From positions 358,713-422,712 of the forward strand of contig NW_006763140.1 in the NCBI RefSeq assembly GCF_000264905.1: 64,000 nucleotides of DNA. Direction: 5' to 3'. Both the position numbers and the translations under genes were made by a program. This document shows positions 47,201-57,732 of this stretch, piece by piece (positions within the stretch are counted from its first letter, which is position 1; every line of letters starts with the position of its first letter). The notes beneath the pieces were generated by a model that saw only the letters and a list, made by a program, of their open reading frames with translations, made no database searches and was not told where the DNA came from. Source of the DNA: Stereum hirsutum FP-91666 SS1 (lineage: Eukaryota; Basidiomycota; Agaricomycetes; Russulales; Stereaceae).

Positions 47201-48479
47201 TCGGCACAAACAGTGAAGAAGATAAACAATCTTCACCTGCAGAACGCAGTGATGCAGCTCCGCAAAGTATGCTCCCACCCCTTCTTGTTCGACTGGCCGC
47301 TCGACGAAAGGACGAATCAGCTGGTGATCAACCATGAGCTCGTGAATGCGAGCGGGAAGATGATGGTCCTAGAGAGGTTGTTGGATGAGCTGTTCGAGAG
47401 GGGACATAAGGTGTTGGTGTTTAGTCAGTTTGTGACGATGTTGGACGTTATTGAGGTGAGCGTTCCCTCTATTCTCTTCTTCCCTTGTTCCTTCTTCTTC
47501 CTTGGTGTTACGTCTTCGAGTCTCATACTGACCTTTCGTTCGATCTAGGACTGGGCGACTGAATTCAAGGGCTGGCCGTTGTGCCGCATCGACGGCTCGA
47601 CGAACGCGCTCGATCGTAGAGCAGAGATGAACAGGTTCCAGACTGGTGGCGATAAACCTGACGCGCCGAGATTGTTTTTGCTCAGTACAAGAGCGGGAGG
47701 CTTGGGTATCACGTTGACCGCGGCGGATACGGTCATCTTTTATGATCAGGACTGGGTGCATATTGGCTTTATCCCTCTCCTTCACTCTTGGCTCACCCGA
47801 TACTGACGCGACTTCGATATATAGAACCCGCAAATGGACCTCCAAGCCCAGGACCGTGCACACAGGATAGGACAGACGAGGCCCGTGTTGGTGTTCCGAC
47901 TCGTGAGCAAGCATACGATCGAGAGTAAGATCATGGAGCGGGCTTCGGAGAAGAGACAGCTCGAAGCCATGGTCATCGCGAAAGGTACGCATTCTCATCA
48001 TGGTTCCTCTACGTCGTGATATCTGACCACCTTCCTCTTCCCTTCTACTCTGCCCGTTTCTTTGTTACATTACAGGCAAATTCAAAATGCCTGTTGGACC
48101 TGCATCAGCCGCCGCAGAGAAACGAGAGACGATGGCGGAGATGGCGGCGTCGCTTCTCGCTCTCGAAGGTGAGAAGATCGAGGTCGTTCCCGATACCGAG
48201 GCGGGGAAGAAGAGTATCATGAGCGATGCGGACCTCGACGCGTTGCTCGATAGGCGTAAAGAGGTCTTCGAGGGCCGGGGAGCGGGATGGACTTCTGCTA
48301 CTGCTGGTGCGGAGAAGGCTGGGAAGGGAGGGAAAGGTGGTAAGAAGGCGAAGGATGAGGATGGAAAGGATGGGGAGGGCGATAGGAAGGGATTGTTCGA
48401 GGTCTATGAGGCGCCGAAGGATGAGGGGAATGAGGCGTTAGCGAGGATGATGGCTGAGGACGAGCCGGCTGAGTTTTGA
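44250..48479 (+). CDS. IRC5: LSH/HELLS/Irc5-type SNF2 family DNA-dependent ATPase, 1057 aa
   Basis: Thirteen exons: 44250-44477, 44554-44583, 44772-45228, 45312-45334, 45404-45526, 45618-46256, 46343-46453, 46533-46612, 46673-47142, 47214-47455, 47549-47755, 47825-47984, 48076-48479 (3174 nt). An acidic N-terminus and a basic region ([20 protein letters not shown]) lead to [12 protein letters not shown], the Walker A DEMGLGKT split over exons 4-5, DEGH (motif II, about residue 505), [54 protein letters not shown] and [12 protein letters not shown] plus the domain order place it with mammalian LSH/HELLS and yeast Irc5, which remodel nucleosomes and support heterochromatin, replication and repair. 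Between lobe-1 motifs Ia and II there is an insertion of roughly 160 residues containing RG-rich repeats and QPTLRDYF (about 414-421), a match to the PCNA-interacting peptide. Confidence 0.92.
44601..44668 (+). repeat. 18-bp pyrimidine tandem repeat in an SNF2-gene intron
   Basis: The unit TCTCTGCCTCCCTCCTCC is present about 3.8 times in succession within the intron 44584-44771. The copies are identical until the last, partial one. It lengthens the polypyrimidine content of the intron and is probably length-variable. Confidence 0.9.
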
Positions 48480-49210
48480 GGATTAGCGACGTCTCGCTGG
48501 ATTCGAGTGACTCGGTTGGGATGTGGTCATTTCTCCATGGGTCGTTCTTGTCCTCGAGGGTCGTGTCGGTGGGTATAGTATAGAGGATACTGCTTGCACG
48601 ATCCTTGGGGGGTTCACGTCGTTGTACATTTGTACATATCTTTATCGCATACTAGTATTGTCGTTTAGCTTTCGTCTCGTTTTCGCGTTGTTTATCGTCG
48701 TCTACTACTGTAATATACTTAGATCATCTTCTATCGCAGGAATATAATGTCAATGTCCTCGTCCCAACTGTTCGATTCAGATCTTGCGAATGGGATGTGA
48801 AAGGTATATTCTATGCCTATCATTATAGAATGGCCTATGCTAGTGTCCAGCTTCTGGTGTCCCAAGAATAAAGGATGATATAGGTAACATCGCAATCCGC
48901 CCAGGGCGATCCAGATATTGTTTGTAGCAAAGTGATTGTACAGAGGGACGAAAGAACACAGTAAATAAAAGTCAAACATCGTATTAGATGTAGCACAATA
49001 GCGTGTAGAGAGAAGGAAAGGCTATGGGTGACGATGTACAAGACCCACGAAGATCAATATTCGATGTAAAGCACAGCAGACAAGGAAGTAGTAGTAACAG
49101 TAAGCATAAACGAGCGAAAAGAAAAAGAATTACAGGTAACAAAGCAGTAATCATCGGGCCTCAGCGATCATTGGTCACCCCCAAGAGCACGTACATAGTG
49201 GAACTCCTCA
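48480..49210. other. Intergenic between convergent SNF2 and membrane-protein genes
   Basis: The 3' regions of the two genes. The A-rich sequence at 48960-49140 is probably the trailer of the minus-strand gene. No gene was recognised. Confidence 0.5.
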
Positions 49211-51637
49211 TCATCTCCCCTCCCAATCTCTCCCAAAAGTCTCCTCGACTCTATTCAACGCACCCTTCCTCTTCGCATACCTCTGCGCTGGCGACGCGAC
49301 TCCCAACGCAGGCGTTCTGCCATATTCCGACCCCAAGCCAGGGGTGTAGTTAGATTCTGCATATCGTCTATGTGTGGCAACGAGTGCAGAGACCGAAGTC
49401 TCGTTCGAATCAGAGTAGGCGCTTGACTGGGTCGTGGTGCGCGACATGTCGGGTCTGGGAGCTGGGATACGACTTGACGTTGAGGCGGAACGCGAACGTG
49501 TGGTTTTCGACTTGGTTGTGGGCGTGCGAGCGAGGTTAGGGGTGTCGTCGGATGGCCCCTTGAGCGAGACCTTGTACTCGTTTTGATTCGGGATGGAAGA
49601 TTCCTTGGTAAACTTGCTCGGATACGGAAGGGACGAAGGAGTACTGGTGCCATGCTCGCTAGAGGTGGTCGTACGTGTCGATTTCGTGGATTTGCGACGA
49701 TCGACAGCAGCGCCGGTAGTGCGAGGATGATTGCGAGCGACGGCAGCGGAACCGAGAGCCATCGACAAGGACTTCGGGCTGAAGAGTAACGCAGAGTCGA
49801 GTTGTGGTGAGCGGATAAGAGGAGGGCTGGAGGGTAACATTGAAGAGTCGACACGGCGCGGTCCTGACTTGCCAGCACGGGTCTGGTGAGCAGGTTTTCC
49901 TGCCCTAGTCTTCTTGTCGACATTCACATGCAGGGGAGCCGTAGGAGTAGAGGACTTTTGCTTGGTGACGTGAGAGGCGGTGGCACCGTCGTTACTGGTC
50001 TCAATCTCCGCCCTCACTGGCCTGACCGACGTCTGACTTCTCTGACTCTTACTCCTCCTTCCCAGAGACTTCCTCTCCGGCATCGGCGTATACCTGTCCT
50101 CTTTCCCTCCTTCCCCACTTCCACCAACGCCCTCCACCCAAGACTTGGTCCAAGCCATCCAGCCTTCCTGAGACTTTTTCTCCACAGCCTGGGGAACGGG
50201 CTCCTCGGCCTCAAGATCCTCTTCGACAATCCTGAAACCGACGCCAGGCATCCAATCAGTGAGGTCAGCTCCTGCGTCTGCGTCATCGTCGAGGAGGAAC
50301 GGAGTCGTAGCCGCCGACTCAATCCGACGTCCTCGCCCATCACCGTCGATATCCAATTCTGTGGCAGCAGGAGTCGAAAGCGCAGAATAAGCCGGTCCAG
50401 ATCTCAACGACGCACACCTCCCATCCCTCGGCAACTTTGCGGCCCTGCGTCCGGACTTTGCACGTATACGATCGAGAAGATGTCGACTTTTTGACTGTAC
50501 GACGTCTACCTCTTCATCGTCGTCCTCACTCAGGAGATTCAACGTGTCCGGAGAGAACGGACGTGCAGGTTTCGGTTTCGGTTTCGGTGTAGGGCCGTAC
50601 TGACTAGCCGCAGAGGCAGAGTAGGATGACAAACCGCGGGTGGGAGAGAGCGCTGGCGTCTCGGCGAGCTCGTGTCTGTGTTCGTAGCGAGGGGTGGAGA
50701 ACGGAGGTCTTGCGGAACGGGTGCCACTGAGGAGTGCGGACCCGAGGGAGCGTATGCTGTTACCGCTCTTCCTAGAGGCAGCAGTGGGATTCCGATAGAC
50801 GGAGCCGTGACGAGTGGATTTGCTTGGGGTGCCAACGTCGGTTAAGTAGAGTGGTGCCTTTTTGTCGTCTCTATGGCTATGGAATAGGGACGCATCCGGA
50901 TCCTCAGTCTCCGAGACCTCGTACTTCCCACCGCTCAGCAACCTCGATCCATCACCACCTTTCTCAATGCCAGAGCCACTTGTTCGCCCATCGATACCGC
51001 GGCTTCGTCTCCAGTGTCTATGTGCGAGCCATGCTACGACCACACCCAATATGATTGCGGCAACAGCAACGACGGGTATAAGCACGCGGAGTTCGACGGA
51101 CAATTTCGATGTGTTCGACGAGGTAGAATTTGAATCGTGAAGGGAGGGAATATTGGTGCTTGACGGCGGGAGGGCCGTTATTTGGATGAGGGAGGCCGAT
51201 GGTGCCGCCGATTCCGATGTTGTTATTGGCGCAGAGGTTGATGTCGTTAGGGTGTTGCTGGTAGTCATTGTTGTGGGAGCAGCAGTGGTCGAGGGAAGAG
51301 GGACCGTCGGTGGAGACGGCGTGACGGATGGAGGAAGTGAAAGTATGGCAAGGGACGGGTCTGGTGTGGTGGTCACGGGTGGCGTATAATACAATATCGT
51401 AGGCGTAGGGGCCGATGGGATGGATACAGATGTCGTGGTGCTGGCGCCGTAAGCAGGATAGGGCCACCAGTTGAAACTTGACGTCGAGGCGGGTATATCT
51501 CCCACTTGTCTCGCCTCTATCCCGCTCTCTTCTGTCTCTCGTTGATGATGCTCAGCATCTATATAATTATCCATATACAATCGATTAATAGGGCGCGGCC
51601 GAGAACTTCGACTAGGGTGACGGATCTGGGACACCAT
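49211..51637 (-). CDS. Single-pass membrane protein with Ser/Thr-rich ectodomain, 808 aa
   Basis: The open frame is uninterrupted. The proposed start is the Met of MVSQIRHPSR at 51637; an in-frame Met at 51742 lies inside the gene upstream and another (MDNYIDAEHH) is at 51574. Residues about 60-180 are rich in Ser, Thr and Pro and probably heavily O-glycosylated, with several N-glycosylation sequons just before the membrane. A hydrophobic segment (LIPVVAVAAIILGVVVAWLA, about residues 185-205) is followed by HRHWRRSR, so the long C-terminus is expected in the cytosol. There is no N-terminal signal peptide, so insertion would be by the TM segment itself. The layout recalls Mid2/Wsc-like wall sensors, but no cysteine-rich WSC domain is present. 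The cytosolic part is disordered with many Ser-rich phosphosite-like stretches. Function unknown. Confidence 0.7.
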   Translation of the reverse strand: MVSQIRHPSRSSRPRPINRLYMDNYIDAEHHQRETEESGIEARQVGDIPASTSSFNWWPYPAYGASTTTSVSIPSAPTPTILYYTPPVTTTPDPSLAILSLPPSVTPSPPTVPLPSTTAAPTTMTTSNTLTTSTSAPITTSESAAPSASLIQITALPPSSTNIPSLHDSNSTSSNTSKLSVELRVLIPVVAVAAIILGVVVAWLAHRHWRRSRGIDGRTSGSGIEKGGDGSRLLSGGKYEVSETEDPDASLFHSHRDDKKAPLYLTDVGTPSKSTRHGSVYRNPTAASRKSGNSIRSLGSALLSGTRSARPPFSTPRYEHRHELAETPALSPTRGLSSYSASAASQYGPTPKPKPKPARPFSPDTLNLLSEDDDEEVDVVQSKSRHLLDRIRAKSGRRAAKLPRDGRCASLRSGPAYSALSTPAATELDIDGDGRGRRIESAATTPFLLDDDADAGADLTDWMPGVGFRIVEEDLEAEEPVPQAVEKKSQEGWMAWTKSWVEGVGGSGEGGKEDRYTPMPERKSLGRRSKSQRSQTSVRPVRAEIETSNDGATASHVTKQKSSTPTAPLHVNVDKKTRAGKPAHQTRAGKSGPRRVDSSMLPSSPPLIRSPQLDSALLFSPKSLSMALGSAAVARNHPRTTGAAVDRRKSTKSTRTTTSSEHGTSTPSSLPYPSKFTKESSIPNQNEYKVSLKGPSDDTPNLARTPTTKSKTTRSRSASTSSRIPAPRPDMSRTTTQSSAYSDSNETSVSALVATHRRYAESNYTPGLGSEYGRTPALGVASPAQRYAKRKGALNRVEETFGRDWEGR

Positions 51638-51659
51638 CGGGTAGTGATGAAGTCGAGAG

Positions 51660-52389
51660 TTACGAGGGAGGAAGAATGACGAGGCCGATTCTTGATTCAA
51701 CACCGAGTGCAGAGAGGTCGGCTCTGGGTCGATCGAGGTCAAGGCCTGCGGCGATGAATGTCGAGCGTCGAATGAGGTGCGATGATGGAGAGTAGGAGGA
51801 CGAAGTCACGCCCGAACGAGTGGTGTGGCGCCAAAAGGTCTTTGGACGGACTGTGGCGTGTGCGTCGCATGGAACATGAGCGAGAAGAAGAGGAAAATTT
51901 AACAAAAGAAAGGAGTAACGCACAAAGAGGTGGCGGAGGTTTGATCAGCTCAGGTTCTCCTCTGCTCCTGGCGTAGTTTACGCCTCGCGTACGTGGTGTC
52001 CTCGGACTCAACACTGGCTGCTCAAATACGTCGACACTACCTCTCCGATTCGTGTATCTAGTCGTCGTAGGCGGGGCGGACGACGGACGTTGTCCCAAAG
52101 AAGGTCGTCTCCTCGGTGGCCTGGACGTAAAGGTATTGGTAGGTGGCGAGAGGTGAGTGTCGTCGACTACGTGCTGGGGTTGTGGTGCGTGCGGTCGTAG
52201 TTCTGCGGGAGGAGAGTGGGGATCAGATGAGGACGATGTAGGCGAGTTTAGGTCTTCCGTTGAAAGTGTGACCATCGGTGTTGCGGTGAACTGGCTCGAT
52301 CGATGTTGGAAGGTGAAACCGAGACCGAGACTGGTGGACTGAGTCGGGAAGAGGGCATTGGGGGCATGCAAAACGGTGAGGTCGGTCAT
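51660..52389 (-). CDS. Small uncharacterised protein, 218 aa
   Basis: Exons 52389-51924 and 51850-51660. The first exon starts MTDLTVLHAPNAL and is Ser/Thr/Pro-rich and disordered, with SPRTPRTRGVNYARSRGEPE near its end. The second exon encodes a compact, well-behaved segment, RPKTFWRHTTRSGVTSSSY then LIRRSTFIAAGLDLDRPRAD, ending VILPPS. Its composition suggests a conserved C-terminal module. No known domain or membrane segment was recognised. Its stop lies only 22 bp before the proposed start of the next gene on the same strand, so the two could be parts of one transcript or of one mis-modelled gene. Confidence 0.6.
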
Positions 52390-53106
52390 AATGAGTATGT
52401 TTGGGGTACTGGATAGAAAAGAATGGGGCTTCGAAGGGAGTGGTGGTCCTCGCAGAGGATGTGTGCGTTGGAATCAGCGGGTGTTGTGGAGTCAGTGGCG
52501 AAGTCTGTTTTGGCGAACAGTTACAACTCAAAGGCAAAGATATTGTCTTGATAAAGCGACCGCTCAGATACCGAGGGAAGTTGGAATACTGCTCCAAGTG
52601 GATCGGATTCTAAAGATCACGGCCAAAGCAGAAGAGACCAGAATTACTGGATATATTAACTCTGCCCGTGCGTTCTAAGTCGTAAAGCAGAGATAGAGCG
52701 TAGTACGCGATAGAACAACGAACGTTAGAGACTGTGAACCAAGCTAGTTGGGGTCAAAGAAAGCAATTGTTGATCGCCTCGTCGTCGTCGTCGCCTATAA
52801 TGCACAGTTGCCTGCAGGAGACCGTGCGTTGTCGAAGCGGCGGGCCACTCAGACCGTTTTGGCTTCCCACGCTCTCCTTGTATACATGTGGCCGCGTCCG
52901 ACCTTCGTGCCACTTCTTTGTACATGTGAGAAGGAAGCAAACTCTAATCCTTCTATCGTTTGCTGAGGTCCTTTCGCATTTCACAACCTTTGAAGGAGCG
53001 TATTTATGTATTGCATCCCATTGAAAAGAGCGACAAAGGAGATGATGACGACAGGTACAGACTATCATGATGTGGCACACAATAACCCAAAGACAGCCAA
53101 CTTCCC
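52390..53106. other. Intergenic, no gene seen
   Basis: Upstream region of the small protein gene and 3' region of the TolB-like gene. Open frames near 52725-53155 on both strands overlap each other and have no recognisable character. Confidence 0.5.
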
Positions 53107-55249
53107 CTACGACCAGTACGAATTCGGAACGTAAAGCGGCATCGAATCCTCCCAAATCCCGTTCGTCAATACCACCTTATTCGCACCATCATAATCCATC
53201 GACATAATCTGTCCATACTGCTGGAACGTGTCATCGTAAATAGCCGCCTCATCCTGGAACCCAAACTCTCCCGTCGAATACAGGATCTTGGTTCCATCTC
53301 CATTCCATACAGCATGCGCGTCGTTCGCCAAAGAAGTGGTGAGGACCTTGTAATTCGTGCCGTCGCTGTTGATGGTGCAGACATCGTAATTGTCTTCGTA
53401 CTCGTTCTCATTTGGAACGGAGGTACGACGGGTGAAAAGGATGAGGTCGCCGCCGGGTTGCCAGTGCGGGAGGTTGTCCCAGCCGGTGGTGAGCGTGGTG
53501 ATGTTCCTCGTCTCGAGGTCCATAATGCGCAGACCGCGTGGGCCGTTCTGAACGTCCCAGGAGCGGTAGACGAGCTTGCTGCCGTCAGGAGAGTAGCTTG
53601 GGAAACCGTCATTGTAAGTACCGTCCGTGAGCTCCTCGTATACGGAACCGTTGGCAGTAACACTATTTCAAGTCAAAGCCAGGTCAGCCAGCGCCCAAAA
53701 TAAAATAATCAGAAGAGGAGAGACAAAACGCACCGGTAAAGCCACGCCGTCCCAACCGAGCGTTCGAAGAACCAGTTACCCAACCCAAACGCAAGCCACT
53801 CCCCATCCGTCGTCCAATCCGGCTGGAAAGCCCCCGCCAAGCCCTGCAACGACACTGAATTCTCGATCTGACCCGTCTGATAGGTATCAAAAATGAGTGC
53901 CAGATCGTCTCCCGATGGCTGCATAGTGACGATCGAGGCGTTTCCAAGCTGCTTTTGCGTGATAGCGAGCTGGCCTTGGAGCGAAAGCGTGGGGAATACG
54001 TCGGAGAAACGGTACTCCCAGTTGTCGTCCCAGCTGTAGATGACCTTGTCTTGGGCGCGAATAGGCGACCACTCCGTCTTCTCGTATACGACCTGGGTAC
54101 CGTCGGGCGACCAAGCGGGAGAGCGTGCAGTTATCTCGACGGCAGTGAGGTTGGTGGTGCCGTTTACGAAGGCGCTGGTGTAGTTCAAGCCCTGCGCATC
54201 CGTGCCGTTCGTTTTGTGGAGGAAACCGATGGTGTTCGCGTCGAGGTATTGGGGGAAGAGTTTGACGCCGACGTCAGAGGTGTGCTCGAGCCGGTCACCG
54301 CCAGTGGCAAAATCGACGGAAACAATCTGCGAGCTCGTGATGTCCACGTCCTCCGGACGACGAGCGCCCCAAGTATCCTCGGTGGTGATCTCGTAGTAAA
54401 CGACGCGCGAACTATCAGGAGAGAATTTCGGCGAACCAAGACAGTATCCGGTCTTGTTCGCAACGAGGTGGTAGTCGGAGCCGTTGGGACGAATGGCGTA
54501 GATGGATAACTCCTGCGTATGCTCCCAACCAGACCCGTTCCCGTGTCCACGCCAGAGCGTGTCCTTGTCGGACGAGAAGACGATCCACTCGCCGTCGGGA
54601 GACCATGCTGGACGGAAATGGCCATCAGGGAGACTCGAGTTGCCGGCGATTTCGGTCGTGTTGGTGATGTTCCACGAGGAGCCGGTGGTGAGGTCGAGGA
54701 GCCAGATATTGCTTTTGTAATTGACGGCGGTGGATTGGAAAGCGACGATTGTGCCGTTAGGAGACACGGAGGCTGCTGTCTCGACGGCTGAGGTAGCGAT
54801 GACTTGTTCGAGGCCGGTACCGTCTGGGTGAACACGCCAGAGGTCTGGGTTACCGTCACCGTTCCGTTCACTGAAGACCAAGGTAAGTAAGATATGGTGG
54901 TCCGGAAATGTCATAACAAGACGTACGAGGTGAAGATGATCCACTGGCCGTCTGGGGACCATTGCGCGTGGTAGTCGAAGGAAGAGCTATTGCCGAGGAG
55001 AAGAGTCTCGTTTGTGCCGTCAGCATTGGCGATGTAGAGCTCAGATATGGATGGTGCAATGCGGTTCATGAAGAAGACGCCTTCCTTTCCATCGGCGGGG
55101 GCGTCACGCGCGATAGGAGTCGACGGCTGGTCGCGCGCGGCATTGGCATACGGGCAGCTCGAGGAGGAACTCGTCTTCGGCTGAGAGGCATAAGGGCAGG
55201 AAGCAGCTGCTGCTAGACTGAAGAAGAGAGGAAATATAGAGAGCAGCAT
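53107..55249 (-). CDS. Secreted TolB-like beta-propeller protein (PD40/WD40-like repeats), 671 aa
   Basis: Exons 55249-54927, 54870-53734, 53662-53107 (2016 nt). A signal peptide (MLLSIFPLFFSLAAAA) is followed by two CPYA elements about 15 residues apart. The body consists of repeats of the TolB/PD40 type, each with an (A/F)xxSPDGxxxVFxS core: AQWSPDGQWIIFTS, AWSPDGEWIVFSSD, KFSPDSSRVVYYE, AWSPDGTQVVYEK, DWTTDGEWLAFG, SYSPDGSKLVYRS and HWQPGGDLILF. That is enough blades for one or two six- to seven-bladed propellers. There are many N-glycosylation sequons (NGT, NNT-like, NGS), consistent with secretion. No peptidase domain follows, unlike dipeptidyl peptidases that share this fold. Ligand unknown. 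Confidence 0.85.
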
Positions 55250-57732
55250 CGTGCTGGTTCACTATAAGGAAACCTGGTGGGCGTTCGGGTAGAAGAGAAA
55301 AATGAGATGCAAGCGGTTGGAAGCCCCACATTTGTATGACGCCTGGTTGGCTGCGAGACAGTCAATCGGAAACAGTTCACGCGACGCGACGCAGTCGCCT
55401 GCATGCTCGGATGAAATTCCGCGTCGGTCTTGCAAGGATTCTCTTGGCGCATGTGTATCCAAAAACGTGTGAGTAAAGCAGAACAAACTCACCGGGGTCA
55501 CCATCGGAAGAATGACCGCCAGACCACCGTCCCTCGGTTGCAGTTGGTTGCCGGATAGGCTTTTTAAAGTCTCTTCTCTAATAAGGTTCCTTGTCGTGTC
55601 TGTTCCGTTTCAGTACCGATGCGAACGAGTCCTTCGAAGGTATGCCACATGCGTTCAGTCTTCCGGGTCATCGCAGGTCATTATACGGCATACATATCCT
55701 TGCCGAACATACCGACCACAGCGCAAAAGAAGTTCTACCAACCATTAACAGAGTCCGTATTGGGAGACGCTGAAAACTGGGGACGGTTGGCCATTTGCTA
55801 AAGCGAAGTGTGAGACGTTTCGACGCGTCACAGGACAAATTCGGGCGATGCGCAGCAGCAACACCACCAGGACTGATTAGATTAGACATCACCGATTTCG
55901 AGAACGGAAGGAAAGACGGAGGAATCAGAGGCCGAACTGACAATGAGCGAGAGATTTCAGAGAGCAAGCATGGTGACGAGCGTATTCGGGACCGCTCGGG
56001 CGATCCTTTGTAGTCGGAAAAACAAGTTTAGTTGACGCATAAAGAGAACAGCACGGAAAAAGTCCAGGGAGCGAGGCTGAGGAAGAAACAATCAGAAGTT
56101 TTGCAAGTTGAGAAGTATGTCAAAGCTGAGGCGTACACGCAGGGATATTTGAGCGAGTGCCAGTGTCTGTCTTCCTTCATAGCAGCCGGAGGCACAGGGT
56201 CTGAGGAAGAAGCGTATAAAGTCTTCGAAATTTTGGAAGACTGTCCAATATGCAAGGCACAACGCACTTAGCAATATCCGAGCGGTAGACGGTGCCTTTG
56301 ATGAACGTGTGGATCGTTCAAAGCGAAGCTTTTGAGCTCCAGGGCAGTCGGAGAAGTATTTGTGACGAAGCCGAGTTGTTCCCGCAAAACATGGGATTCG
56401 GTCGAGTGATGCTACGGAGAGGCCAAAAATCCCGCCTGTATCGTTGGCACACATTTCGTGGATGGGGTCTGTAGACATGGCGGTGATGTGGTGACAGTCA
56501 TCGAGCACAAGCGAAGCGTTACACCGTAGGGGTTCGAAGGGCTGCTGGAACCACTTGATAAATGTGTTTCGTGACCTTCGATATCCTAGTAAGTACCGCC
56601 AGATGAAAGTCAAAGGCATGTCGCATGTTCTAAGCTCTTAGACGAATATCAGTTACGTCGTGGTGAACGATGTGCACAGTACATACTACATAGGGATTCG
56701 TAGGCACAGAGGCCTTTGCCGACGAGTACATACCGCTGGACTGATTGAGTTAGAGAGCCCATCATGATGTTCGCAGGCAACTTTCTACCGAAATCAATGA
56801 TCAAATGCTTAAAGACAAAGGTTAATTTACTGACCCGCACCTATGCTATGAGTGTACGGTGACTGAGGAGCGTGGCGAACAATCAACAAACTCCATTCGA
56901 TCCATTTAATCCAAGCCTAGACTTAACGGAGTTCCAGTTGTGAGCATCGCAGAGGCGACTATCGACCTGGTGCTTTGAATGGACGTAGGTATACCTTGTC
57001 CGAGTCCCAGGCATCAGGAACCCCTAGAGAAAGAACAAGTTGTTGAAGAAGTTCAAACACGTACATACACGGTCTTGCCTGGAGCTCAGCGCTCAGGTTA
57101 GGGTCTGTGGGCCACACCGCAACGGTCAGGCGGTGCCACATATTTTGTCCCGCATTCCAGCATGGTCCGTGCATCATAATTATTGCACCATCCGACTAAG
57201 CCTTGATAAGGCCTCCTAAGTTTTGCCCAGAGCTCGCTGTAATGGCTAGTCCTGAGCACAGGAATTTTTTGCGCTTTTTCCCCTCATTTTTCTGCCGTCG
57301 ACTTTTGCCTACGATCGCGCTGTCAAACGGCCGCCATCTGCTTCGACAGCGAGCGCAGGCCACTGTGATGCATCCACGCCGTATCTCTCCCGGTCCACGA
57401 TGTCGCTCACAGGTTGCCTAGGCACGTCCATAAGGAGCACGCCATATCTACTTTGCTTGCGCACTCCCAAGTGACCCTTCGCGATCTCGAGGCTATCATA
57501 TCTCGTTTGTTGGAGTGACGCTAGTGTTTTTGATGGGGCCCTAAGAACCTTACTCAAATAGTCCCCTTCTCTGATTTGCGCGCTGGTTGTCTTTTCCCTC
57601 ACGACCTCCACAATCTAGTGCTTGAGCGCTTGTCCTTCTATCACGGTCTCTACGTCGTTTCACTCGGGCGGCGTTTTCTTTTAGACCTTGACCGGCCCAG
57701 GACGAAACGTCTCTAATTCAGTTACATTCATC
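55250..57732. other. 2.5-kb interval between divergent TolB-like and permease genes, possible gene remnant
   Basis: A GACGCGAC motif (55383-55390) lies 5' of the TolB-like gene. On the minus strand, protein-like stretches occur at 57177-56959 (LSAELQARPCMYVFELLQQL), about 56840-56650 (KLTFVFKHLIIDFGRKLPAN) and 56619-56092 (175 aa, NASLVLDDCHH). I could not join them with consistent splice sites to a recognisable protein. They may be a decayed multi-exon gene or chance. The last 100 bases before 57733 are the permease 5' region. Confidence 0.3.

Noticed and set aside
57309..57611. 100-codon minus-strand frame upstream of the permease
   Set aside because: Reads smoothly but has no recognisable motif and overlaps the expected permease promoter; evidence too weak to call a gene.
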